Positions 1 through 6,816 of a stretch of DNA of 15,125 nucleotides are shown here, piece by piece. The notes below the pieces were generated by a model that searched no databases, was not told where the DNA came from, and saw nothing but the letters and a program-made list of their open reading frames with translations. Source of the DNA: Myxococcota bacterium (GTDB lineage: Bacteria; Myxococcota_C; UBA6777). Every line of letters begins with the position of its first letter. Position 1 is the first letter of the stretch. The stretch covers positions 1 through 15,125 of the forward strand of contig CAUJFU010000216.1 in NCBI GenBank assembly GCA_963169055.1. Direction: 5' to 3'. Both the position numbers and the translations under genes were made by a program.

Positions 1-386
1 CCCTTGACCCCTTATCGGCGAAGAGATCGCAGGTTTTTCACACAGACGACTCTGTCGCTTGAAGGTCCGTGAACACGGGGTTTTTGGCCAACCGCTTCGC
101 ACGAAATCCGTCCGTGAAGGAAGTGAAAAAGTAGGGGCAGCCCCCCGTGTCTGCCCAATCACGGGACGTTTACAACGAATCGCTTCGACACTTATGATTC
201 GCTTCGGCGCGTTAGAACACGTTTCAATTTTTCCACCATCTTCTTGATAATTCATTGCAAATCTTATAAATCATTGATTTATCGAAACAAATATACACGC
301 CAAGCCGATACTCTAAGCAATCTACTCAAGCATTGCACAGCGCAAGCTTCGGTTTTCGATTTTCATTTGCGTGGAAGGAAAAGAAT
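1..386. other. 5' intergenic leader, no convincing gene
   Basis: No reading frame here looks like a protein. The frame at 59-247 has low-quality composition and no Shine-Dalgarno. Bases 1-11 (CCCTTGACCCC) are the reverse complement of 5115-5125, so the window may begin at the edge of another copy of the GC-rich element found after pgl. Bases 240-300 turn strongly AT-rich and hold the probable promoter and a 17-bp inverted repeat for the gene starting at 387. Confidence 0.5.
244..282 (+). promoter_or_regulatory. Candidate promoter with 17-bp palindromic operator
   Basis: TTGATA (244-249) and TATAAA (265-270) are separated by 15 bases, which is short but usable for a sigma-70-like promoter. 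The perfect inverted repeat ATAAATCA-T-TGATTTAT (266-282, 8-bp arms, 1-base centre) overlaps the -10 box, where a dimeric regulator would block or tune transcription. The gene start is about 100 bases downstream. The assignment rests on motif appearance only. Confidence 0.35.
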
Positions 387-2465
387 ATGTCCTCAAGAAT
401 CGACAACAATCGCCCCAATATCACCCCCCCCGCCTCGTCACCCACAAACACTCCGACTCGATCAAACACCACTGCACCGACTGCACCGACCGCATCGACC
501 GCACCGGCCGCACTCCCCACCACAGAGCGTCTCGCCGAAGCCAACGCAACCCTCGCTCGTGCCGGAGAAACCGCACCGCGCACTGCGCTTACTCGCGATA
601 TCGCAGGAGCCACCCCCTCCACAACCACCAACACCAACGCACGCAGCATCCCCCGTGAGACCGCCCCCACCAACCAACTCAACTTCAACACCAACCCCGA
701 AGCCTTGCGCCGAGCCGAAGCCTCTTCGCTGGGTCGTCTCGCTGCCACCGAGATCCCCAAACACGCCGAAACATACCGTCGCGCCTCCGAATTAACGGGC
801 GTACCCGCCGAGATGATCGCTGCGATCCACGGAAACGAAGGCCAGTTCGGAACTTATCGCCCTTCCACACACGGGCCTGAATCGGGTTTTGGACTCGACC
901 CGCGCTCCGTCACCACCCAATGGGGCAACGAACAACTCGCCAAACACGGCCTCGGTACATGGGAACGCGGTACTGGAACCGAGCGTTCCACCCTCCAAAG
1001 CGCGGTGATCGCAGCAGAACATCTCAAGCGAAATGCCGGATACGCGGGCATCCAAGTGGACCGCCAAATGAACCAAGGCGAGATCGCAGGTGCCGTCCAC
1101 TCGTATATGGCCGGCCCCAACTCTGGAAAACGCGCCAACGAAAACGGCAGCGGCTGGATGCTCAACCCCTCCGATTCCAATCCTCACCCCCAACATCCCG
1201 GCGGAACAAGCATCGGTCGCAACGGTGAAACCATCCGCGTTGCACCTTCCCGAAAAGAAGGGCTGTTGCGTTGGGATACTTTGCTGCCGATCGCCCAAAA
1301 ACACCTTGGCCAAACACCCACCACCGGCGCAACCGAGCCTCGCACAGGTTCCGTTCCTCCCGATCACACAGGCTCCGTACCTCCCGATCATACGGGCAAT
1401 CCTACAAGCAACAACTCACTCGGCCAACTACTCAACCACAACCCCAACCTCCGCACCAACCAAGATCTGATCAACCACGCCTACAAAAACTCCGACAACA
1501 CTTGGAATGGTGCTTCCAATTACGTCCGTGATCTCGGCCTCAACATTAACGACCTCGCTTCCAACCGCAACGGATCTCTCCCTCGATCAAGCGCAACCCA
1601 ACCGACCCAACCCACCCAGCCCACCCAACCGACCGCACCTCAAAGCCCCTTGGATCGGGCTCTTGCACAAAATCCCAGCCTCCGCACCAACCAAGACATG
1701 ATCAACCACGCCTACAAACAAGGCGGCAACACCTTCAATGGTGCATCCAATTATGTCCGTGGCCTCGGCCTCAACATGAATAACTTGCTCGCCAATCGCG
1801 GTGGTGAGCTGCGCTCGGGTTCCACCCAACCGACCCAACCGACCCAACCGACCGGCCCGATCAACCAACCCAACGGCACCGACCCCGTCAACGTCCCCCG
1901 CAGTCAAATCGATCGTTCCATCAACAACGTGAACCCTTGGACACCCGTCAACGCGCCAATTACGAATGCGCCCGGCAGTCGTAATCCTTCTGAATACTCC
2001 CGAGTCATCGATCAGTTTGGCGTTGAAAACAACGGGCGCTACGCCAAAAATCGCCAAGGATTGGGCGAAACCTACTGCAACATTTTTGCATGGGATGCCA
2101 CCAAAGCGATGGGTGCTGAGATCCCTCACTGGGTCAACAGCAACGGCGATCCCGCCTCTCCGAGTACACGCGGCGCACGCGAACTCACCGCCAACGCAAC
2201 CCACGACTGGCTCAACCAACACGGCGCTCGACACGGTTGGCGACAAGCCTCTGCCGAAGAAGCCCAACGCGCCGCCAACGAGGGCCAGCCTTCCGTTGCC
2301 GTATGGAAAAACCCTCATGGCATCGGTCATATCGGCATGATCCGCCCCGGCGAAATGACCGATCGCGGCCCTGCACTCGCCCAAGCCGGCGGACGCAATC
2401 TCAACGATGCGCACATCCGCGACGGCTTCGGAAACGCCCAACCTGTCTATTGGGTCCACAACTAA
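387..2465 (+). CDS. Modular peptidoglycan-hydrolase-like protein (lysozyme-like domain plus CHAP/NlpC-like domain)
   Basis: 692 aa. The ATG at 387 was chosen because GGAAGGAAAAG lies just upstream (about 373-383) and the residues before it are not conserved-looking. Residues 1-115 are Thr/Pro/Ala-rich linker. Residues about 125-245 resemble lysozyme/transglycosylase folds (GVPAEMIAAIHGNEGQF, with E151 as candidate catalytic acid, then ESGFGLD). Two TGSVPPDH octads (320-335) follow, then two 55-aa repeat modules (344-398, 421-475) joined by QPT tracts. The C-terminal domain (about 540-692) has the layout of a papain-like amidase/endopeptidase: C564 in ETYCNIFAWD and H648 in GIGHIGM. The inferred role is cleavage of both glycan and peptide bonds of peptidoglycan. 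No signal peptide is visible, so export would need a specialised route, lysis or a phage-like particle. Family membership is inferred from motifs, and the catalytic assignments are tentative. Confidence 0.7.
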   Translation: MSSRIDNNRPNITPPASSPTNTPTRSNTTAPTAPTASTAPAALPTTERLAEANATLARAGETAPRTALTRDIAGATPSTTTNTNARSIPRETAPTNQLNFNTNPEALRRAEASSLGRLAATEIPKHAETYRRASELTGVPAEMIAAIHGNEGQFGTYRPSTHGPESGFGLDPRSVTTQWGNEQLAKHGLGTWERGTGTERSTLQSAVIAAEHLKRNAGYAGIQVDRQMNQGEIAGAVHSYMAGPNSGKRANENGSGWMLNPSDSNPHPQHPGGTSIGRNGETIRVAPSRKEGLLRWDTLLPIAQKHLGQTPTTGATEPRTGSVPPDHTGSVPPDHTGNPTSNNSLGQLLNHNPNLRTNQDLINHAYKNSDNTWNGASNYVRDLGLNINDLASNRNGSLPRSSATQPTQPTQPTQPTAPQSPLDRALAQNPSLRTNQDMINHAYKQGGNTFNGASNYVRGLGLNMNNLLANRGGELRSGSTQPTQPTQPTGPINQPNGTDPVNVPRSQIDRSINNVNPWTPVNAPITNAPGSRNPSEYSRVIDQFGVENNGRYAKNRQGLGETYCNIFAWDATKAMGAEIPHWVNSNGDPASPSTRGARELTANATHDWLNQHGARHGWRQASAEEAQRAANEGQPSVAVWKNPHGIGHIGMIRPGEMTDRGPALAQAGGRNLNDAHIRDGFGNAQPVYWVHN
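1344..1391 (+). repeat. Two 24-bp tandem repeats encoding TGSVPPDH
   Basis: Two adjacent 24-base units encode the octad TGSVPPDH twice (residues 320-335 of the hydrolase-like protein). The units differ at a few synonymous positions, so the duplication is not brand new and the protein sequence appears to be kept. They form part of the linker between the lysozyme-like domain and the repeat modules. Confidence 0.85.
1416..1811 (+). repeat. Two 55-aa modules in the hydrolase-like protein
   Basis: Residues 344-398 and 421-475 are clear copies of each other, 77 residues apart. Shared blocks are NP(N/S)LRTNQD(L/M)INHAYK, NGASNYVR(D/G)LGLN and the ending N-R-x-G-x-L. A QPT-repeat linker lies after each copy (residues about 404-416 and 480-489). 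The placement between two hydrolase-like domains suggests wall-binding or spacer modules. The family was not recognised. Confidence 0.85.
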
Positions 2466-2468
2466 TCT

Positions 2469-2503
2469 CCCCTCCCGCTGTTTCTTCCCCTCCCGCTGTT
2501 TCT
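2469..2503 (+). repeat. 17-bp direct repeat, period 18
   Basis: CCCCTCCCGCTGTTTCT occurs at 2469-2485 and again at 2487-2503, directly after the stop codon of the hydrolase-like gene. It is pyrimidine-rich and forms no hairpin, so it does not act as an evident intrinsic terminator. Confidence 0.85.
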
Positions 2504-2559
2504 CCTCCCCCCTCTCTTGTTCATTCGCCGAGATATGCGAAAGTTCACACGACGACAGC

Positions 2560-2588
2560 TTGGCAAATGGCAAAGTGGTGTGTATGTA
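2560..2588 (+). promoter_or_regulatory. Candidate zwf promoter
   Basis: TTGGCA (2560-2565) and TATGTA (2583-2588) stand 17 bases apart, the optimal sigma-70 spacing, about 70 bases upstream of the zwf start codon in a 194-base gap. The fit is by consensus only, and sigma factor use in this organism is unknown. Confidence 0.4.
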
Positions 2589-2659
2589 GATCCCTATTGC
2601 TTGATCGTTCGCCTCGTCAAATGACTCCATATCCCCCACCCTTCGAGGAAGGTTTAACT

Positions 2660-4264
2660 ATGACAGAACCGATCTTTCAGGCCCCTGTGTCACAAGCCTC
2701 CATCTCATTCGCCGAACAACCCAACAACGCCCAAGCCGAAGAAAACGGGCGGCTCCCAGAACCCGCAACCATCGTCATTTTCGGCGCAAGCGGCGATCTC
2801 AGCCGCCGCAAGCTGATCCCTGCGCTCTATCATCTCCATCAATCGGGATTTTTGCCGCACAATATGGCCATCGTCGGCTTTTCTCGCACCGAGATATCCG
2901 ATCACGCTTTCCGAGAGCGGATGTGCGAAAGCCTCTGCGATAGTGTCGAAGCACCCGATACTTTGCCCCAACATCCATTGATCCGCTCGCTTTACTACGT
3001 TGCTGGCGATAGCAACGATCCTGCCGCCTACCGCAACCTTCACGAACGGCTGAACCAGATCGAAGCCGAACGCGGAATGCCGGGGCATCGCTTGTATTAT
3101 CTGTCCGTTGCACCCGCCCTTTTCCCCTTTATCACACAACACCTCTCCGACGCAGGGATGATCTATGATCGCGCAGATGCCCGATGGTCGCGTGTGATCA
3201 TCGAAAAACCATTCGGCCACGATCTCCACAGCGCACAAGAACTCAACCGCACCATCACCCGCTATCTTGACGAAAACCAGATCTACCGCATCGATCACTA
3301 CCTTGGAAAAGAAACCGTTCAAAATATCCTGACCTTCCGCTTTGGAAACTCGATCTTTGAGCCGCTTTTCAATCAAAAATACGTCGAACAGATCCAAATC
3401 ACCGTCGCCGAAACCCTCGGAATGGAGGGAAAACGAGGCCATTATTACGATCAAGCGGGCGCGATGCGCGATATGGTGCAAAACCACATGATGCAATTGC
3501 TCACCTTGATCGCGATGGAACCCCCGAGCGCCCTCGAAGCCAACGCCATCCGCGACGAAAAAGTCAAAGTCTTGCGTTCCCTCTTGCCCCTGCGCGAAGA
3601 AGAAGTCCGCGAACACACCATCCGCGCACAATACACCAGCGGCGCACACAACGACGTCACCGTCCCCGGCTTCCTCGAAGAAGAAGGCGTTGCCCCCGAC
3701 AGTCGAACCGAAAGCTACGTCGCCATGCGCGTTCAAGTCGATAACTGGCGATGGGCCGGTGTTCCTTTCTTGTTGCGTACCGGAAAGCGACTTCACAAAA
3801 GGGTCAGCGAGATCGCTGTCTTCTTCAAAAAACCACCCCTCCAATTCTTCCGCAAAGACAGCAACCCCAACCTCTGCTTGCTCGCGGATCGCCCCAAAGC
3901 CAACCAGCTAATCTTTCGCATCCAACCCGACGAAGGCATCTCCTTGACATTCGCAAGCAAACGCCCCGGAATGAAGCTCGATCTCGAACAAGTTAATATG
4001 GACTTTTTCTATCGCCAAGCCTTTTCCGAACGCTCTCCCGAAGCTTACGAGCGCCTGCTCTTGGATGCCTTGCGTGGGGATGCTTCTTTGTTCACACGCT
4101 CCGACGAAGTCGAGTTTGCTTGGCGATTTATCCACGCGATCCACCAAGGATGGGCCGCAGATCCCCATCCCCCCGTTCATTACACCGCGTTTACAGACGG
4201 ACCACGCGAAGCACGCCGCCTGACCGATGGGATCGCGTCTTGGCGTCCCCTCCAACAGATGTAA
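2660..4264 (+). CDS. zwf: Glucose-6-phosphate 1-dehydrogenase
   Basis: 534 aa, slightly longer than the usual 480-510 because of a polar N-terminal extension of about 34 residues. It oxidises glucose-6-phosphate to 6-phosphogluconolactone with NAD(P)+, the first step of the oxidative pentose phosphate pathway, in the cytoplasm. The start is the ATG at 2660 preceded by GAGGAAGG (2645-2652); the open frame upstream is not protein-like. Visible motifs are the Rossmann dinucleotide loop GASGDLS (42-48), IIEKPFG, the family signature RIDHYLGKE (D212, H213, K217) and the catalytic-base segment MVQNHMMQL with H276. All key residues are present and the gene looks intact. pgl follows after 82 bases in the same direction, so the two are probably cotranscribed. 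Confidence 0.97.
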   Translation: MTEPIFQAPVSQASISFAEQPNNAQAEENGRLPEPATIVIFGASGDLSRRKLIPALYHLHQSGFLPHNMAIVGFSRTEISDHAFRERMCESLCDSVEAPDTLPQHPLIRSLYYVAGDSNDPAAYRNLHERLNQIEAERGMPGHRLYYLSVAPALFPFITQHLSDAGMIYDRADARWSRVIIEKPFGHDLHSAQELNRTITRYLDENQIYRIDHYLGKETVQNILTFRFGNSIFEPLFNQKYVEQIQITVAETLGMEGKRGHYYDQAGAMRDMVQNHMMQLLTLIAMEPPSALEANAIRDEKVKVLRSLLPLREEEVREHTIRAQYTSGAHNDVTVPGFLEEEGVAPDSRTESYVAMRVQVDNWRWAGVPFLLRTGKRLHKRVSEIAVFFKKPPLQFFRKDSNPNLCLLADRPKANQLIFRIQPDEGISLTFASKRPGMKLDLEQVNMDFFYRQAFSERSPEAYERLLLDALRGDASLFTRSDEVEFAWRFIHAIHQGWAADPHPPVHYTAFTDGPREARRLTDGIASWRPLQQM

Positions 4265-4346
4265 TCCTTGCATTCTCCGCACAAAGTAGCTACACATCCA
4301 TCCGCGCAAGGAGCGCGCAGTTGCTTTTTTGTTGGAGATTGTTTGC

Positions 4347-5099
4347 ATGACGCCTGCAATGCCTGTGACACGAAAGATCTTTCCCGACACCCATCCGCTT
4401 TTTTTAGCGATGGCCCAAGAGCTTCGTAGCCTTGTGCGCGAACATCGCGGAGAACGCCCGTTTTCTATCGCGCTCGCGGGTGGATCGACCCCTCAGCGTT
4501 TTTACGAACAGCTTGTACGCCCTCCTTTCAAAGAGCAGATCCTCTGGAAACAAGTGGCTTTTTATTTTGGCGACGAGCGTTGCGTCCCCCCCGATCACGA
4601 AGACTCCAACTACCGCATGGCCCACCAAGCCCTTTTTGCCCATGTCCCCGAAGCCCAAGTCTTTCGCATGGAAGCTGAATCCCCCGATCTCGGTGCCAGC
4701 GCCGCTGCTTACGAAGCCTTGTTGCGACAACATCTGATCCGCGATCAAGACCGCGCACCCGTCTTTGATTTGGTGTTGCTTGGCATCGGAAACGATGGAC
4801 ATACTGCTTCTCTTTTTCCCCAAACCACCGCCCTCCAAGAACAAGAGCATTGGGTCATTGCCAACGAAGTCCCCCAGCTTAACACGCGCCGCATGACCTT
4901 GACCTACCCCGTCCTCAACGCCGCACAGCGCGTCTGGATCTTGGCTACGGGCATCGGCAAACGCCACATCATCGCCGATTGCCTCCGCTCTCACACTCCA
5001 CAAACCGATGCCGCTCGTTGGCCGATCTTGGGCGTCCAACCCTCCTCGGGAAATCTGATCTGGTGGCTCGATCGCGACGCTGCTTCTCTCCTCGTCTAA
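4347..5099 (+). CDS. pgl: 6-phosphogluconolactonase
   Basis: 250 aa, the typical length for the DevB/Pgl family. It hydrolyses 6-phosphogluconolactone made by Zwf to 6-phosphogluconate. The motifs seen are ALAGGSTPQRFYEQL (about residues 42-56), FGDERCVPPDHEDSN (74-88) and the signature LLGIGNDGHTASLFP (144-158). The ATG at 4347 is preferred because TTGGAGA (4332-4338) lies 8 bases upstream; a TTG at 4329 would add six residues but lacks a good ribosome binding site. It lies between zwf and gnd, matching pathway order. A short GC-rich stretch followed by T6 at 4325-4330 could dampen read-through from zwf, but the stem is poor. Confidence 0.95.
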   Translation: MTPAMPVTRKIFPDTHPLFLAMAQELRSLVREHRGERPFSIALAGGSTPQRFYEQLVRPPFKEQILWKQVAFYFGDERCVPPDHEDSNYRMAHQALFAHVPEAQVFRMEAESPDLGASAAAYEALLRQHLIRDQDRAPVFDLVLLGIGNDGHTASLFPQTTALQEQEHWVIANEVPQLNTRRMTLTYPVLNAAQRVWILATGIGKRHIIADCLRSHTPQTDAARWPILGVQPSSGNLIWWLDRDAASLLV

Positions 5100-5114
5100 C
5101 CTCTTCGCCTACAC

Positions 5115-5163
5115 GGGGTCAAGGGGGCCGCGACCCCTTGCGGGGCGTGGGGCAGCGCCCCAC
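5115..5163. repeat. GC-rich double hairpin (REP-like or terminator-like)
   Basis: Two perfect stems lie side by side: CAAGGGG (5120-5126) with CCCCTTG (5134-5140), loop of 7, and GTGGGGC (5147-5153) with GCCCCAC (5157-5163), loop of 3. The outer bases GGGGTC/GACCCC (5115-5120, 5132-5137) can form an alternative pairing. It starts 16 bases after the pgl stop. No T-run follows, so it is not a standard intrinsic terminator on the plus strand. Its reverse complement seems to begin at window base 1, which points to a dispersed repeat that may also stabilise the 3' end of the zwf-pgl mRNA. Confidence 0.7.
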
Positions 5164-5217
5164 CAAACAAAAAGCCCGCACAAAACAAAAAGCCCACACA
5201 AAACAAAAAGCCCCACA
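5163..5217 (+). repeat. Three 18-19 bp tandem repeats
   Basis: Units at 5163-5180, 5181-5198 and 5199-5217 share the core AAACAAAAAGCCC followed by a short C/A/G tail. There are only three units with no spacers, so this is not a CRISPR. It directly abuts the double hairpin and sits in the untranslated region between pgl and gnd. Confidence 0.85.
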
Positions 5218-5248
5218 AACGCCGAATCATTGCGCTCACCACAACGCC

Positions 5249-5277
5249 TTGACTTTTGCCCATCAAAAAGAGATATC
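5249..5277 (+). promoter_or_regulatory. Weak candidate gnd promoter
   Basis: TTGACT (5249-5254) is a good -35 box. With 17-base spacing the -10 position reads GATATC (5272-5277), a poor match. The gap of 285 bases after pgl, filled with hairpins and repeats, makes an independent gnd promoter plausible, but this exact site is uncertain. Confidence 0.25.
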
Positions 5278-5384
5278 GGCCTATCCTTTTTCCGCCAAGC
5301 CGCGCCATCCCAGAGGGGCTGTTTCCATTGCGCGACCTTGGAGTTCTCACCGCACAGGGCTGTTTGATAGCCAGAGGAGGCGTC

Positions 5385-6809
5385 TTGAAAGCACAGATCG
5401 GGGTGATTGGTCTCGCTGTCATGGGTGAAAATATCGCGCTCAATATCGAACGAAACGGATTTCCAATTGCTGTCTACAACCGTAGCTACGACAAAACCGA
5501 GCGGTTTATGGAAACCCGCGCCCAAGGCAAACAAGTGACTCCTGCGCGTACCTTGGAAGAATTTGTCGCATCGCTCGAAAGCCCACGAAAGATCCTGTTG
5601 ATGGTGCAGGCTGGAAAGCCCGTGGATGCGGTGATCGATAGCCTCAAGCCGTTGCTCGACAAGGGCGATATCGTCATCGACGGCGGAAACAGCCACTATC
5701 CCGACACCGAACGCCGTGCCGTGGAGCTTGAAAAGGAAGGGCTGCGCTTCTTTGGGATGGGCGTCAGCGGCGGCGAAGAAGGCGCTCTTTGGGGGCCAAG
5801 TTTGATGCCGGGCGGCGACAAACAAACTTACACCTTGCTTGAGCCCGTGTTGCGAAAGATCGCTGCAAAAGCCGATGGTGAGGACTGTGTCACGTACGTT
5901 GGAGCCCGATCTGCTGGACACTTCGTCAAGATGGTACACAACGGCATCGAGTACGGCGATATGCAGTTGATCGCCGAAGCCTACGATATGTTGCGCTATG
6001 GTCTTCAACTTTCGTCCGAAGAGATCGCCGAGATCTTTACCGCATGGAACCAAACCGAACTGCAATCTTACTTGATCGAGATCACTTCGCACATCGCGAA
6101 CTTCCAAGATGATCAGACCGATGCTTCGGGGCTTTTGCTCGACAAGATCCTCGATAGCGCAGGCCAAAAAGGGACAGGCAAGTGGACAACCGTTGCCGCC
6201 CTCCAAATCGGCATCCCCATCCCCACCATGACAGCGGCTGTCGATGCGCGCTTGTTGTCAGCCCAACTCAAAACCCGCGCTGCGATCCCCAACCAAACTG
6301 CGCTCGCTTCGGCCCTCTCAGCCTCTGAGAAAAAAGAACGTGTAGCCGCCATCCAAGCCGCCCTCTACGCCAGCAAGATCTGTTCGTATGCCCAAGGCTT
6401 CCACCTGATCCAAGAAGCCTCCCGCGAACACCAATACGATATCCAACTCGATGAAACCGCCCGCATCTGGAAAGCTGGCTGCATTATCCGCGCTGGTTTC
6501 CTCGACAAGATTCGCTCCGCCTACGCCAAACAGCCCGATCTACCGCATCTTTTCCTTGATCCAAGCTTCGCCCATGACCTCGACGAACGCGCCCCCGCTT
6601 GGCGAAACGTCGTCCAATGGGCCGCTCAATCCCGCATCCCTATGCCCGCCACTTCCGTTTCGCTCGCTTACTACGACAGTCTACGCCGCGAACGCCTCCC
6701 CGCCAACCTAATCCAAGCCCAGCGCGACTTCTTCGGCGCGCATACCTACCAACGCACCGATCGCGACGGCATCTTCCACACACAATGGCCTTCTCTCCTC
6801 CAAAAATAA
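5385..6809 (+). CDS. gnd: 6-phosphogluconate dehydrogenase, decarboxylating
   Basis: 474 aa, the long-form Gnd (about 470 aa). It converts 6-phosphogluconate to ribulose-5-phosphate and CO2 with reduction of NADP+, completing the pathway begun by zwf and pgl. The start is the TTG at 5385: GAGGAGG (5374-5380) lies just upstream and the next codons give KAQIGVIGLAVMGENIAL, the family's standard N-terminus. Motifs are the nucleotide loop GLAVMG (9-14), DGGNSHYPDTERR, VSGGEEGALWGPSLMPGG (127-144), and the catalytic helix with K182, H185, N186 and E189 in GHFVKMVHNGIEYGD. Later conserved blocks are GQKGTGKWT and YAQGFHLI. The common Arg-Tyr after VSGGEEGA is Leu-Trp here. The gene is intact and ends 7 bases from a convergent gene. 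Confidence 0.97.
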   Translation: MKAQIGVIGLAVMGENIALNIERNGFPIAVYNRSYDKTERFMETRAQGKQVTPARTLEEFVASLESPRKILLMVQAGKPVDAVIDSLKPLLDKGDIVIDGGNSHYPDTERRAVELEKEGLRFFGMGVSGGEEGALWGPSLMPGGDKQTYTLLEPVLRKIAAKADGEDCVTYVGARSAGHFVKMVHNGIEYGDMQLIAEAYDMLRYGLQLSSEEIAEIFTAWNQTELQSYLIEITSHIANFQDDQTDASGLLLDKILDSAGQKGTGKWTTVAALQIGIPIPTMTAAVDARLLSAQLKTRAAIPNQTALASALSASEKKERVAAIQAALYASKICSYAQGFHLIQEASREHQYDIQLDETARIWKAGCIIRAGFLDKIRSAYAKQPDLPHLFLDPSFAHDLDERAPAWRNVVQWAAQSRIPMPATSVSLAYYDSLRRERLPANLIQAQRDFFGAHTYQRTDRDGIFHTQWPSLLQK

Positions 6810-6816
6810 GATCGGC

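Noticed and set aside
59-247. Plus-strand 62-codon open frame
   Set aside because: No ribosome binding site, atypical composition, and the region is otherwise AT-rich promoter-like DNA.
1587-2639. Long minus-strand open frame opposite the hydrolase-like gene
   Set aside because: It mirrors the codon bias of the plus-strand gene, shows no domain, and is interrupted by low-complexity Gly-Leu-Arg runs from the QPT repeats.
2705-3844. Long minus-strand open frame opposite zwf
   Set aside because: Antisense shadow of a well-supported gene, with no recognisable family.
4306-4330. Terminator-like GCAA...TTGC followed by T6 between zwf and pgl
   Set aside because: The stem is only 4 bp with mismatched interior; too weak to call a terminator.
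5163-5217. Possible CRISPR array
   Set aside because: Units are contiguous with no unique spacers and no cas genes are nearby; it is a simple tandem repeat.
5109-6206. Long minus-strand open frame opposite gnd
   Set aside because: Antisense shadow. Its Phe/Leu/Cys-rich end is merely the complement of the 18-bp tandem repeats.
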